41,946 nt of DNA. It comes from Gammaproteobacteria bacterium (GTDB lineage: Bacteria; Pseudomonadota; Gammaproteobacteria; SZUA-152). A program made the translations under genes and the position numbers. Each line of letters opens with the position of its first letter. Position 1 is the first letter of the stretch. The DNA is taken from NCBI GenBank assembly GCA_021648485.1, contig JAKISS010000025.1, forward strand, positions 1-41,946, written 5' to 3'. The notes beneath the pieces were generated by a model. The model worked only from the letters and a program-made list of their open reading frames with translations. It was not told the origin of the DNA and did not search any database. Positions 1-8,869 of the stretch are shown here, piece after piece.

Positions 1-120
1 AATCTACTGCGAGCGCCTAATGCACAGAATCTAAAGCATTTTTCAGAACATGTTGAACTCACCGTATGGGTGATACGCTTTCGTCCAAAATAACCTGAAA
101 AACGCTTTATCTTCCGCACC

Positions 121-233
121 TTAGTCGTTCTCGCTACGGTTTAACTGATTAATTTAGGTTTATAGATTTTTTTGTTCTGCGCTATTCAACACAGTGTAAA
201 GCTGTAGCCTGGAACAAGCGCAGCGGTTCCACA
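121..233. repeat. Composite dispersed repeat (left-end copy)
   Basis: Two repeat modules lie side by side. The first, 121-160, ends in ACTGATTAATTTAGGTT and recurs almost intact at 27626-27665; its reverse complement appears near 41886-41902. The second, about 168-231, starts TTTTTGTTC and ends in the palindrome TGGAACAAGCG...GGTTCCA (210-231); it matches 41801-41865. No ORF here resembles a protein, and those that exist are made of repeat sequence. Confidence 0.75.
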
Positions 234-394
234 ATAGGTTAATAAGAACCAACAAATCGCCTCTATGCTCACTGCCCGCTAACAAAAAATCAAAACCCTG
301 CAACAAAATCCCGATTGCCTGAAACAGAAAAAAGCCCTCATGCAATAACGATTCACTGGCAAGCGGCGACGACAGGACGACAAGATGAACGCCG

Positions 395-420
395 ATATCC
401 CCATAGCAATTGAGATCTAG
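395..420. repeat. Degenerate solo end of the 160-bp inverted-repeat element
   Basis: The sequence resembles the left end of the element at 473-631 (CCATAGCAATTGAGAT here against CCGTAGCGATTGAGAT there) but has no matching right end. It may be the relic of an older copy next to the complete one. Confidence 0.45.
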
Positions 421-472
421 AACTGACCGCATGCTCTATTGATTCCATAGCGGCGTTAAAATGGCTGGCAAT

Positions 473-631
473 ATACCCGTAGCGATTGAGATTTAGGTCT
501 AATTGTACGCCCTGTTTACCCCATGGCTGCGTTGTTGTCCTTGCAATAGAACGACTATTCCGCGCCATTTTGCTTGGCCATGAAATCAATATGACGCACA
601 TTCAAACCTAAACTCCAAACGCTATGGGTAT
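473..631. mobile_element. MITE-like element, copy 1
   Basis: This 159-bp element has terminal inverted repeats: the left end reads ATACCCGTAGCGATTGAG and the right end is its near reverse complement (CCAAACGCTATGGGTAT). A second copy with the same ends and a related interior lies at 26282-26443. It encodes no transposase. Frames inside it give only short repeat-derived ORFs. The non-coding interior and the inverted ends suggest a miniature inverted-repeat transposable element moved in trans. Confidence 0.75.
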
Positions 632-668
632 CGCTGATCGGGCTTTGAATATGTCCCTTATCCCGTTT

Positions 669-694
669 GGTGGAACCGCTACGCTTGTTCCACC
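669..694. repeat. REP-like palindrome (GGTGGAAC...GTTCCACC)
   Basis: A 26-bp imperfect palindrome with 8-bp arms GGTGGAAC/GTTCCACC. The same unit, in either orientation, occurs at 210-231, 41735-41760 and 41840-41865. It lies about 30 bp past the stop of the ABC ATPase gene and could act as a transcript end, but has no T-run. Confidence 0.7.
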
Positions 695-723
695 CTGCCC
701 AGGTGGGGCTTGGCCTGTGGAGT

Positions 724-1767
724 CTATTGGCTGAAAGCCACGACATGATGCATGTCAGCGCGGATGCCGACTTGTGTGCCAATCGTGTAGTCGTGATGGC
801 TGGGAAATAATGATAATACCTGATTACCGGACGGTAGCTCCAGGGTGTACATGACCTCGGCCCCTTTGAAAGCCTTTTGGGTGATAAGTCCAGTGAGGGG
901 GCCGTTGGTATCGGGCACAATATCATCCGGGCGGATCAGTACTTCCACTTCGGTGCCCTTAGGCCAGTTATAAGCACGGTCACCCGTCAGTCGTCCCAGC
1001 TCGGTATCAACCGTATCGGTTTCTACCATGATGCCTTTCAAAAAAGTGCCCTGGCCAATGAAGTTGGCGACAAAACGATTTTGTGGTTCGTGATAGAGGT
1101 TGAACGGTGTGTCCCATTGCCGAATACGTCCCTGATCCATGACACCGATGTAGTCGCCCAGCGCAAAGGCTTCGTCCTGGTGGTGGGTGACCAGAATGCC
1201 GGTGATACCTTCCTGTTTAAGGATTTCGCGCACTTCCAGACTGAGGCGTTCGCGTGTATCGATATCGAGATTGGAAAAGGGCTCGTCCAGCAAAATGGCC
1301 TCAGGCTGTGCGGCCAGCGCACGGGCCAGGGCGACACGCTGTTGTTGCCCGCCAGACAGCTCGTGGGGGAAGCGCGTCTTGAATTCTTCCAGGCCCACCA
1401 TGTGTAGCATGCGTGCTACCATTTTTCGTCGGTCTGTACGGGTGGTCTTGCGCAAGGCGAAGCCGACGTTGTCGCTGATAGTCATGTGCGGAAACAGGGC
1501 GTAGTCCTGAAACACCATGCCGAGACGGCGTTTTTCCGGTGCCAGCGCATAACCAGGGCGGGATATGGTGTTACCGTCGATGCAGATTTCGCCGTGGAAA
1601 ATGGGTTCAAAGCCAGCGATGGCACGTAACGCTGTGGTTTTGCCGCACCCGCTGGGGCCCAACAGACACACCAGACTGCCGCGTTTAACATGCATGGACA
1701 GGCCGCTGACCACCGTTTGATTACGATAGCGACATTCTATATCGCGCACATCCAGTAAGGGGCTCAT
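724..1767 (-). CDS. ABC transporter ATP-binding protein, FbpC/PotA-like
   Basis: ATPase subunit of a solute importer, 347 residues, cytoplasmic face of the membrane. In order: Walker A GPSGCGKTT (about residues 37-45), Q-loop QDYALFPHM, signature LSGGQQQR, Walker B ILLDEPFSNLD, H-loop VTHHQDEA, and a C-terminal TOBE-type segment (VLIRPDDI). This layout fits the ferric iron/polyamine/thiamine class, and iron is the best guess by overall resemblance. I use the ATG at 1767; the frame is open to a GTG at 1830, but family similarity starts at SPLLDV. No clear Shine-Dalgarno site is visible. It follows argF on the same strand after about 100 bp. No permease or binding-protein gene is adjacent, so it is either an orphan or works with subunits encoded elsewhere. 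Confidence 0.9.
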   Translation of the reverse strand: MSPLLDVRDIECRYRNQTVVSGLSMHVKRGSLVCLLGPSGCGKTTALRAIAGFEPIFHGEICIDGNTISRPGYALAPEKRRLGMVFQDYALFPHMTISDNVGFALRKTTRTDRRKMVARMLHMVGLEEFKTRFPHELSGGQQQRVALARALAAQPEAILLDEPFSNLDIDTRERLSLEVREILKQEGITGILVTHHQDEAFALGDYIGVMDQGRIRQWDTPFNLYHEPQNRFVANFIGQGTFLKGIMVETDTVDTELGRLTGDRAYNWPKGTEVEVLIRPDDIVPDTNGPLTGLITQKAFKGAEVMYTLELPSGNQVLSLFPSHHDYTIGTQVGIRADMHHVVAFSQ

Positions 1768-1867
1768 GAAGTTTTTCGGGCGTCGGTGGCAGCGTGAGTG
1801 AGAATCATTCCCGATATGATACCAGATCACCCGTGTTTAATGCGGGTGTATTGAGTCCTGCTTGAAT

Positions 1868-2770
1868 TCAGCCAATCAGAAACTCCAACAGGGCTTTTTG
1901 TGAGTGCAGGCGATTTTCCGCCTCATCCCACACCACGCTTTGCGTGCCATCAATGACGGCCGCCGCCACTTCTTCACCGCGGTGGGCAGGCAGGCAGTGC
2001 ATGAACAGGGCATCAGGTTTGGCCAGTGCCATTAATTCCGGGTTAACCTGATAGTCGGCAAATGCCTGTTCGCGTGCAGTCTGTTCTTCTTCCTGTCCCA
2101 TACTGGCCCACACATCGGTAACGATCAGGTCAGCATCCTGCACGGCTGTGTGAGGTGATGTGCTCAAAGCAGAATAGCCGTCACCCGCAGCGAGGATTTG
2201 TGCGTCAGGCAGATAACCCTCAGGACTGGCTATTTGCAGCTGGAAGCCAAATTGTTTTGCAGCGTTAATGTATGAGTGGCACATGTTGTTGCCATCACCG
2301 ATCCACGCCACACGCTTGCCGCTGATATCGCCGCGATGTTCAAAGTACGTCTGCATGTCGGCCAACAGTTGGCAGGGGTGGTATTCATTGGTGAGCGCAT
2401 TGATGACCGGCACTTGTGAATATTCTGCAAAGCGCTGGATTTTTTCATGCTCGAAGGTGCGGATCATGATGATATCCACCATGCGTGACAACACCCGTGC
2501 CGAATCCTCGATGGGTTCGCCGCGACCCAGTTGTGTGTCGCGCGGTGAGAGAAAAATGGCCTGGCCACCAAATTGCACCATGCCTGTTTCGAAGGAAACC
2601 CGGGTGCGGGTAGAGGATTTTTCAAACACCATGCCCAGCACTTTGTTTTTTAACGGCTCAAAAATTTTCCCCGCTTTTTGTTGAATTTTCAGTTCAATGG
2701 CACGTTGGATCAGTTTGTGTAACTCATCACGACTCAAATCATTGAGGGTTAAGAAATGGCGTACGTTCAT
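1868..2770 (-). CDS. argF: Ornithine carbamoyltransferase
   Basis: Makes citrulline from ornithine and carbamoyl phosphate in arginine synthesis; cytoplasmic, 300 residues, normal family length. The carbamoyl-phosphate loop KSSTRTR is at residues 51-57. HPCQLL is mid-protein, DVWASMGQ is the ornithine-binding SMG region, and HCLPAHRG carries the catalytic Cys. The start is the ATG at 2770; an in-frame GTG four codons upstream (2782) is less likely. It lies 28 bp after argD on the same strand, so argD-argF is probably one transcript. Confidence 0.96.
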   Translation of the reverse strand: MNVRHFLTLNDLSRDELHKLIQRAIELKIQQKAGKIFEPLKNKVLGMVFEKSSTRTRVSFETGMVQFGGQAIFLSPRDTQLGRGEPIEDSARVLSRMVDIIMIRTFEHEKIQRFAEYSQVPVINALTNEYHPCQLLADMQTYFEHRGDISGKRVAWIGDGNNMCHSYINAAKQFGFQLQIASPEGYLPDAQILAAGDGYSALSTSPHTAVQDADLIVTDVWASMGQEEEQTAREQAFADYQVNPELMALAKPDALFMHCLPAHRGEEVAAAVIDGTQSVVWDEAENRLHSQKALLEFLIG

Positions 2771-2798
2771 GGACTGTCTCACTGGAATTTACAGATGA

Positions 2799-3977
2799 TT
2801 AACGGGAAAGAAAATCGCGGATAAGCGTGCTGAGCTGCTCAACCAGCTGTGTTGCTTCACTGTCGCTTATGACCAGCGGTGGCAGCAGTCGCACCACGTT
2901 GTTCGCAGTCACATTGATCAGTAGGCCGTCAGCCAGCGCGATTTTTACTAATTCGGCACAGGGTCGGTCCAGCTCAATGGCCAGCAACAGCCCCTTGCCG
3001 CGAATTTCGTTAATGCCCTCGATATTGGCCAGTTGCTCACCAAATGCATTTAGCAGCCGTGTGCCTAAAAATGCAGCACGTTCACAAAGCTTATTTTTTT
3101 CAATGGTGTCGATAACGCTCAGAGCCACCCGGCAGACCAACGGATTGCCTCCATAGGTGGAGCCATGGTTGCCAGGCTGGAAAGTGTGCGCTGCCGTGCC
3201 GCGCGCCAGACAGGCACCGATAGGCATACCATTGCCTAATGCCTTGGCGAGGGTCATTACGTCTGGAGTGGCATTGTTTTGTTGCTGGTGTGCAAACCAT
3301 TGTCCGCTACGCCCCATGCCAGTTTGAATTTCGTCCAGCATCATCAACCAGTTGTTTTTATCACACAGCGCACGAATGCCGGGCAGGTAATCGTCATCGG
3401 GAATGCGGATACCACCTTCGCCCTGTATGGGCTCCACAAGTACGGCCACTACGTTTTGATTGTTTTTGGCCACAGCAGCAATGGCATCAAGATCGTTGTA
3501 AGGCACCCGCAGGAAACCGCTCACCAGCGGCTCAAAACCCGCCTGCACCTTGCGATTGCCGGTAGCGCTCAGTGTGGCCAGGGTACGGCCATGGAAACTG
3601 CCTTCCATGACAATAACTGTGGGTTGTTCAATACCTCGGGCATGCCCGTGCAGGCGTGCAAGTTTGATGGCGGCCTCGTTGGCCTCAGCACCGGAATTAC
3701 TGAAAAACACTCGTTCCATGCCAGCCAGCGCAGTGAGTTTGTCGGCCAGTGCCTGCTGATGGGCGATGTTATAAAGGTTGGAGGTGTGTATCAGCTGGCC
3801 AGCCTGTTGGCAAATGGCCTCGGTCACTGCGGGGTGGGCATGGCCCAGACCGCAGACGGCGATACCGCCGAGGGCGTCGAGATAACGTTTACCCTCGGTG
3901 TCCCACAACCAGCAGCCGTCACCCCTATCAAAGGTAACGGGTAACGGAGCATAAGTGTGCATTAACGCATCGGACAT
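2799..3977 (-). CDS. argD: Acetylornithine aminotransferase
   Basis: PLP-dependent class-III aminotransferase of arginine synthesis, 392 residues. Visible family marks: GSFHGRTLATLSATGN (cofactor phosphate region), MLDEIQTGMGRSG, and MTLAKALGNGMPIGA containing the PLP-binding lysine (about residue 245). The frame runs upstream to 4055, but the family N-terminus (MHTYAPLPVTFDRGDG) fits the ATG at 3977, which has GGGA about 15 bases upstream. The adjacent argF makes arginine synthesis the natural role. A dual role as succinyldiaminopimelate aminotransferase, known for this family, is possible. Confidence 0.94.
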   Translation of the reverse strand: MSDALMHTYAPLPVTFDRGDGCWLWDTEGKRYLDALGGIAVCGLGHAHPAVTEAICQQAGQLIHTSNLYNIAHQQALADKLTALAGMERVFFSNSGAEANEAAIKLARLHGHARGIEQPTVIVMEGSFHGRTLATLSATGNRKVQAGFEPLVSGFLRVPYNDLDAIAAVAKNNQNVVAVLVEPIQGEGGIRIPDDDYLPGIRALCDKNNWLMMLDEIQTGMGRSGQWFAHQQQNNATPDVMTLAKALGNGMPIGACLARGTAAHTFQPGNHGSTYGGNPLVCRVALSVIDTIEKNKLCERAAFLGTRLLNAFGEQLANIEGINEIRGKGLLLAIELDRPCAELVKIALADGLLINVTANNVVRLLPPLVISDSEATQLVEQLSTLIRDFLSR

Positions 3978-4140
3978 AGCTTTCAATTTCCCAACGGACG
4001 GACAAAAAAACCGCCAAAAACAAAAAGGCAGTCCCCAATAGAGACCGCCATGCAATATCAGACGGAAATTCTAGCGATTTGCCGGGAGAGAGGCAATAGC
4101 CGGAAAACCCGCTGTGATTTTTTCAAGAGCCGCCGTGGCT

Positions 4141-4257
4141 TTAGGCTCCCATGTAATACAGCACTGGAATGGACAGAGCAACGTTGGCCGCAAGGCGAAT
4201 ATGCGCACGCAAGGAGGCCCGCAGAGAAGTGTTGCCAGCGTTTGATGATGAGGACAT
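4141..4257 (-). CDS. Possible 38-residue membrane-associated small protein
   Basis: A short ORF between argD and sodB starting at the ATG at 4257. A Ser/Arg-rich N-terminus (MSSSSNAGNTSLRASLRAH) is followed by a hydrophobic tail (IRLAANVALSIPVLYYMGA). The composition looks like a small membrane peptide rather than random frame noise, and the strand matches its neighbours. The ribosome site is weak (TGGAA close to the ATG). I recognise no family. It may be a chance ORF. Confidence 0.3.
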   Translation of the reverse strand: MSSSSNAGNTSLRASLRAHIRLAANVALSIPVLYYMGA

Positions 4258-4312
4258 ATTCCATCTGCCGGTGTCTGGGGTTAATGGAATGGATAAATAA
4301 TAGGCTGATACG

Positions 4313-4340
4313 AAGAAAGGGGCCAAAGACCCCTTTCTTT
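4313..4340. terminator. Terminator downstream of sodB
   Basis: A perfect 10-bp stem AAGAAAGGGG / CCCCTTTCTT with a 7-base loop, A-rich on one side and T-rich on the other. It lies about 20 bp past the sodB stop and can work in both directions. Confidence 0.8.
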
Positions 4341-4360
4341 AAATATCGATAAACGCGGGC

Positions 4361-4942
4361 TTAGCCGCCAAAGTTACCGGTTACGAAATCCCAGTTCACC
4401 AGGTTCCAGAATGCTTCCACATATTTGGGGCGAGCATTGCGGTAATCGATGTAGTAGGCATGCTCCCACACATCGCAGGTCATGATTGGCGTCTGGCCCG
4501 CTGTCATCGGGTTGGCGGCATTGGAAGTGTTAACAATTTCCAGTGTACCGTCGCTGTTTTTCACTAGCCAGGTCCAGCCGGAGCCGAAGTTGGTGGCACA
4601 GGAGGTCGCAAATTTTTGCTGGAAATCGGCAAAAGAACCGAAGGTGCTGTTAATGGCATCAGCCAGTGCGCCGCCAGGCTCACCTCCACCATTAGGGCTC
4701 AGACCATTCCAGTAAAAGGTGTGATTCCATACCTGGGCGGCGTTGTTAAACAGGCCGCCTTCGGCCTTCATGATGATGTCTTCGAGGCTGGCGTCGGCGA
4801 ACTCGGTGCCTTCGATAAGGTTGTTGAGATTGGTGACATAGGTCTGGTGATGTTTGCCGTAGTGGTACTCCAGGGTTTCCGCTGAGATGTGCGGGGCCAG
4901 GGCGTCTTGTGCGTAGGGCAGTGCAGGCAGTTCGTGTGCCAT
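4361..4942 (-). CDS. sodB: Superoxide dismutase [Fe]
   Basis: Cytoplasmic iron superoxide dismutase, 193 residues, standard length. Metal ligands are visible: His27 (EYHYGKHH), His in [12 protein letters not shown], and Asp/His in [11 protein letters not shown]. The AAQ-x-WNHTFYW and GSGWTWLV signatures are those of the iron rather than the manganese type. The start at 4942 has a good AGGAG site about 10 bases upstream. It is a single-gene unit: a terminator follows, and no gene precedes it closely. Confidence 0.95.
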   Translation of the reverse strand: MAHELPALPYAQDALAPHISAETLEYHYGKHHQTYVTNLNNLIEGTEFADASLEDIIMKAEGGLFNNAAQVWNHTFYWNGLSPNGGGEPGGALADAINSTFGSFADFQQKFATSCATNFGSGWTWLVKNSDGTLEIVNTSNAANPMTAGQTPIMTCDVWEHAYYIDYRNARPKYVEAFWNLVNWDFVTGNFGG

Positions 4943-5383
4943 GTTTTCTTTCTCCTGATCTTGCTTTAGTGTTTATGTCGAAGTCGTGCCAGGGTTTGTT
5001 CGCTGGCGGAATGTTGAAGCGCGATATTATGCGCGCAAGGCCGCCAAAAGGCGACGGCTGTGTATTCTACCCCGGACCAATAACCAAGTAAAATAATCAG
5101 GCATGGTGCCCGAGAGCTGGATGACGGATAACCGGTCGATCTCCTGATAACTCAATGTGATGCTCTCCTTTGTCACAACCTTTCCCGAAATCAAAAGGGG
5201 ACATTTTACTTTGGACAAAGGGGACATTACAGCTTTGGGCTAACACACATTTGGGGTCTATATTTTGATTATTGCAATGGCTTACCATAGGATCCCTTTA
5301 TAAACGCTTCCAGGGAAATCCACTCGCAGCTGTTTGTGCATAGAGGATATGCGCATTGCAATCAATAAAATACAGGAAAAAAC
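4943..5383. other. Gene-free gap with tandem GGGGACATT motif
   Basis: The gap between divergent sodB and the ankyrin cassette must hold both promoters. At about 5198-5228 GGGGACATT occurs twice, 22 bp apart, separated by TTACTTTGGACAAA. Short tandem direct repeats like these are typical of insertion-sequence ends or transposase-binding sites, but no transposase ORF is present. I see no credible gene. Confidence 0.5.
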
Positions 5384-5518
5384 ATGAGAACCTTTAAAAA
5401 ACTCCGCCAGTTTACCTCTGAAGAACTTCTTTTCAACGAAGAAGAAACCCGGGTCATTCTGAAATTTATATTTGAGTCAACGCACCATGAGAAAATCGAT
5501 TCGATTCGCTTCCTGTGA
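5384..5518 (+). CDS. 44-residue ORF, first of ankyrin cassette
   Basis: A small charged helical ORF (MRTFKKLRQFTSEELLF...) with an AGGAAAAAAC ribosome site directly before its ATG. Its last codons, CTG TGA, overlap the GTG start of the next ORF by four bases (5515-5518), so the two are either translationally coupled or are halves of one gene split by a frameshift. Read through, the joined protein (…DSIRFL then SDYLRGFAQGLL…) would be about 158 residues and looks like one continuous helical protein. I recognise no family. Confidence 0.6.
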   Translation: MRTFKKLRQFTSEELLFNEEETRVILKFIFESTHHEKIDSIRFL

Positions 5519-5859
5519 GTGATTATCTCAGGGGCTTTGCCCAGGGGCTGTTGCTGGAAGCAATTGACGCAACGTATGCCATTGGGTTTGTTGTTGCCAT
5601 CATCAAAGGCGCAAATCCGATACAAGGTGCCATTAAACTGTTAAAACGGTTTGGGAAAGAGGCCTCCATCGGTTGGTTCAAACATGCCTCAGTGCATGAC
5701 ATGCAGAATATTAAAATATACGATTTTGTGCGTGACGAAATAGGGCGAAGGTTTTCAGTTGTTTTACAAAATTTTCAGGCAAATATTGAGTCAGATAAAC
5801 CCGGTGCATTTCTTGCCTACGAAGTCCCTGCCTCAGGCTGCATGCAGGTATGGGGTTGA
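5515..5859 (+). CDS. Hypothetical protein, second of ankyrin cassette
   Basis: A 114-residue ORF from the GTG at 5515. The N-terminal half is rich in small and hydrophobic residues (AIDATYAIGFVVAIIKGANP) and could pack against or insert in a membrane; the rest is amphipathic. It overlaps the upstream ORF by GTGA and ends one base before the ankyrin gene. No family recognised. The tight packing suggests a joint function with the ankyrin protein, for example effector and partner, but nothing in the sequence proves it. Confidence 0.65.
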   Translation: MSDYLRGFAQGLLLEAIDATYAIGFVVAIIKGANPIQGAIKLLKRFGKEASIGWFKHASVHDMQNIKIYDFVRDEIGRRFSVVLQNFQANIESDKPGAFLAYEVPASGCMQVWG

Positions 5860-5860
5860 A

Positions 5861-6397
5861 ATGAAAAAGAAAATATTTTTTGGCAGTTTTGCTCTTGTTC
5901 TGTCAGGAATAGTGGGGTTCATACTGTATGCCATGACGCAATTGACAATTCAGGCATTGATTTCGTGTAGTGCAAACACGGGCGGTATACGAATACCCAG
6001 CTCTGTATGTGAATATTACATGCTCAATTATCGTCTCACGGAAGAAGACATTGCATCTCTGCGTGAAGGGGCGGGGCTTGGCTATATTCTTAATGGGCAA
6101 GATCCTGAAAAGCACAGAATAGCAGAAATCTTTATTTCACACGGGCTGGATATTAATGGCATTAACCACTATGGCAATCAGGATTTAACGCCACTTCATG
6201 GTTCCGCATTGATGGGGGATATAAAAACCCTTCAATTTCTATTGCGTCATGGGGCGGATATACATATCAAAAGCAATCAATATGAAACTGCACTGGAGTT
6301 GGCGAAAAAATTCCATAAAGCCAATGATAAGCTTCGAGACAGAACTGAAATCATCAGGCTTTTATCGGATGCTGAAGCTCAACACGTTCGGGAATGA
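5861..6397 (+). CDS. Ankyrin-repeat protein with N-terminal membrane segment
   Basis: 178 residues from the ATG at 5861. An N-terminal hydrophobic segment (about residues 5-25, FFGSFALVLSGIVGFILYAM) acts as a signal anchor and would place the rest in the periplasm. Two or three ankyrin repeats follow, with LTPLHGSALMGDIKTLQFLL and LLRHGADIHIKSNQYETAL as the clearest. Cys residues near 38 and 50 could form a disulfide. Ankyrin repeats bind proteins, so a binding partner, perhaps the product of the upstream ORF, is likely. The frame also opens upstream at 5759, but the ATG after the previous stop fits the signal sequence best. Confidence 0.8.
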   Translation: MKKKIFFGSFALVLSGIVGFILYAMTQLTIQALISCSANTGGIRIPSSVCEYYMLNYRLTEEDIASLREGAGLGYILNGQDPEKHRIAEIFISHGLDINGINHYGNQDLTPLHGSALMGDIKTLQFLLRHGADIHIKSNQYETALELAKKFHKANDKLRDRTEIIRLLSDAEAQHVRE

Positions 6398-6485
6398 TCG
6401 GTATGTGCTCCCGAACATTGCTTTCGGTAATTGCTTCTGCGTTGTACAACGGAGATGATAGTCGGGCATAGCGGCAGGGGCTGGA

Positions 6486-6516
6486 TGGACAGGGATCGGA
6501 GTGTTTGCGCTACACT
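6486..6516 (+). promoter_or_regulatory. Possible promoter giving a leaderless hyuB-like mRNA
   Basis: TGGACA (6486-6491) and TACACT (6511-6516) are spaced 19 bp apart. Transcription from this pair would start at about 6523, which is the ATG itself. No Shine-Dalgarno sequence precedes that ATG, so translation may be leaderless. Confidence 0.35.
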
Positions 6517-6522
6517 GGCATC

Positions 6523-8064
6523 ATGAATTCTATCGAACTCAGTTTGTTTGCCAGTCGCATCGAGGCCGTCTGCGAGGAAATGGGCGCGGTGCTGCAACGT
6601 ACCGCTTTTTCGCCCAACATCAAGGATCGTCTGGATTATTCCTGTGCAGTGTTTGATGCTGCTGGTGAACTCTGCGCTCAAGCGGCGCACATCCCCGTGC
6701 ATCTCGGTAGTATGGCCTACGCCATGCGTAACATTGTGTCCGATTTACCGTGGTCACCCGGTGACATGGTGATTCTTAACGACCCCTATCTTGGCGGTAC
6801 CCACTTACCCGATGTAACGGTCATTGCCCCCGTGTTTGCTGCAAATTCCATGGTGGGGTTTGTTGCCAATCGCGCTCATCATGCGGATATCGGGGCCAGT
6901 ACTCCCGGCTCCATGCCTATTTCCCGACAGTTGAGTGAAGAAGGCATGATTATTCCACCCACATTTTTGGTGCAGGAAGGCAGGCTGGACGAACATAGAT
7001 TGACGGCTATCATTGGGGCAACCAGCAACTCTGAGCAATCCGGCGGTGATTTCGCGGCACAGATTTCCGCTAATCGTACCGGGTTGGCACGGCTCACCGC
7101 ATTGGTGCAGAGCATGGGTGTGACGCGATATGAAGAGAGCCTGCAACAGCTCAATGCCTATGCTGAGCGTTTGGCGGACAGTTGTCTGGGCGATATTCCT
7201 GATGGTGAATATTATTTTGAGGATGTGATGGACGGTGATGGTTTGGGTAACACCGACATTTCCATTGTGGTGACACTGCGTGTGAGCGGCCATCAAGTCC
7301 ATGTGGATTTCACCGGTACTGCACCACAGACTGCGGGTAATATCAATTGTCCTTTGTCGGTGGCAGCGGCCGGTGTGTATTACGTGTTTCGTTGTTTGAT
7401 GCCACCACAGACACCGGCCTGTGCAGGCAGTTTTCGTAGCATTACCCTGACGGCACCCGAGGGCTCATTGCTTAACGCCAGACGACCTGCCGCAGTGGCG
7501 GCGGGCAATGTGGAAACCAGCACCCGCGTGGTGGATGTGGTGATGGGCGCATTGGCGCAGGCGTTGCCGGATAAAATTCCTGCCGCCAGCCATGGCAGCA
7601 TGAATAATCTTGCTATGGGTTCGCGTGTTGCCGGTGCGGAGTGGGACTATTACGAAACCATCGGGGGTGGTATGGGTGCCGGGCCGGAACATGATGGCAT
7701 TAGTGCTGTGCAAACGCACATGACGAATACATTAAACACACCTATTGAGGTGTTGGAAAGTCATTACCCGTTACGTATTTGCCGTTATGCCTTACGGGAA
7801 GGCTCGGGTGGTGAAGGCAAATATCGTGGTGGTAATGGTTTAATACGGGAATTTGAGTTTTTGTCACCAACCACCGTAACGCTGCTGACCGAACGTCGTC
7901 GTCATGCACCATGGGGACTGCAAGGCGGGGGTGACGGTCAGCCAGGCAATAATTTACACAATGGGGGAGTTTTGCCGGAGAAGACCTGTTTTGAGATTAA
8001 GTCGGGTGAGCGACTGATGATTGCAACACCGGGCGGTGGCGGTTGGGGCGACGAAGACCACTGA
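6523..8064 (+). CDS. Hydantoinase B / 5-oxoprolinase-type protein (HyuB family)
   Basis: 513 residues. Family marks: IEAVCEEMGAVLQRTAFSPNIKDRLDYSCAVFD-like N-terminus, GDMVILNDPYLGGTHLPD, and a glycine-rich C-terminus (TPGGGGWGDEDH). HyuB proteins normally pair with HyuA for ATP-dependent hydrolysis of hydantoins, oxoproline or related rings, or act as carboxylase subunits. No hyuA lies beside it, so the substrate cannot be assigned. The ATG at 6523 is used; an in-frame TTG at 6505 is weaker. A hairpin follows at 8109-8138. Confidence 0.9.
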   Translation: MNSIELSLFASRIEAVCEEMGAVLQRTAFSPNIKDRLDYSCAVFDAAGELCAQAAHIPVHLGSMAYAMRNIVSDLPWSPGDMVILNDPYLGGTHLPDVTVIAPVFAANSMVGFVANRAHHADIGASTPGSMPISRQLSEEGMIIPPTFLVQEGRLDEHRLTAIIGATSNSEQSGGDFAAQISANRTGLARLTALVQSMGVTRYEESLQQLNAYAERLADSCLGDIPDGEYYFEDVMDGDGLGNTDISIVVTLRVSGHQVHVDFTGTAPQTAGNINCPLSVAAAGVYYVFRCLMPPQTPACAGSFRSITLTAPEGSLLNARRPAAVAAGNVETSTRVVDVVMGALAQALPDKIPAASHGSMNNLAMGSRVAGAEWDYYETIGGGMGAGPEHDGISAVQTHMTNTLNTPIEVLESHYPLRICRYALREGSGGEGKYRGGNGLIREFEFLSPTTVTLLTERRRHAPWGLQGGGDGQPGNNLHNGGVLPEKTCFEIKSGERLMIATPGGGGWGDEDH

Positions 8065-8108
8065 TTTTTATTTGTCTTTTTGGTGAACGCTTTAAAAACC
8101 ATATCCGG

Positions 8109-8138
8109 GTAGCGACGGGCTTTGTTGCCCGCCGCTAC
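8109..8138. repeat. Palindromic hairpin after the hyuB-like gene
   Basis: Arms GTAGCGACGGGC and GCCCGCCGCTAC pair with one mismatch over a 6-base loop. No T-run follows, so it is more like a REP element or an mRNA-end hairpin than an intrinsic terminator. It lies between two convergent genes. Confidence 0.6.
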
Positions 8139-8157
8139 GTTGATCGTGTGAGGCAGG

Positions 8158-8583
8158 TTAATGACCGCTATTGTCTGCTGAAGCGATGGCGTGCCCGGAA
8201 TTCCCCCTGAGCAGCTGGCTATTGCCTGCCAGATCGACGGCGAGGATGTTGAAATCCAGATTATTGCCAAGATCGCGCTTACCCAGGTCCGTAATGTAGG
8301 CGTTGCTTTTGCCGACCCGTTTCATGCGTGTAGTCATAAACTGGGAGCTGTTGGGTGTGCGGTAGAACAAGGTCACGGACTGGATACCTTCGTCATCTTT
8401 TACCGTGACAGTGAAGGGTTTTTGATCGTCAGAGGAGGGTGGATGATAGAGCACGGTGGGTGCCTGTTTGTCATCCAGCAGTCTGGCTTGATGTTCGTGT
8501 TCGGCGTTGGCTGTTGTGGAAATACTGAGTACAGTGAACAGGGAAGTGAGCACGATTGCAGAGAGTGGTGTTCGAGTGTTCAT
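8158..8583 (-). CDS. Exported protein with one Ig/FN3-like domain
   Basis: 141 residues, ATG at 8583 with AAGGA about 10 bases upstream. A clear signal peptide ends near TANA-EHEH. The mature part reads as a single beta-sandwich: APTVLYHPP, FTVTVKDDEGIQSVTLFYR, YITDL, LDFNILAVDLAGN. The pattern of D-x-x-G-V-x-L-x-Y-R followed by A-x-D-x-A-G-N is common in Ig-like and FN3-like extracellular modules. No catalytic motif. Probably periplasmic, role unknown. It is convergent with the hyuB-like gene. Confidence 0.75.
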   Translation of the reverse strand: MNTRTPLSAIVLTSLFTVLSISTTANAEHEHQARLLDDKQAPTVLYHPPSSDDQKPFTVTVKDDEGIQSVTLFYRTPNSSQFMTTRMKRVGKSNAYITDLGKRDLGNNLDFNILAVDLAGNSQLLRGNSGHAIASADNSGH

Positions 8584-8869
8584 TAACAAGTCCTTTTGTA
8601 ATTACATTGACGTTGCATTTTGATGTTAGCACCGTTTTGTTGTGTTTCAAGGTGTTTTTTTGGAATGTCATGCTGGGGAGTTTATTGTCCCCATAAATAA
8701 TACAGTAGTCATACTTTCCTGGCATGTGTCTTCTCCTGGTGCCGTCGCTGGTTTTTCCGGATCAAAGTGAGTGAAAGGTAATTAATGCATTGTATTTCAT
8801 TGCTATTTCAGTTTTCACGCTAGAATAGCTGTTTTACTTTTTATGGTTGGTTTAACGAGGATTTGGCTG

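Noticed and set aside
160-601. Minus-strand ORFs of 82-90 residues near the left end.
   Set aside because: They are built from dispersed repeats, overlap each other and the MITE, and do not look like proteins.
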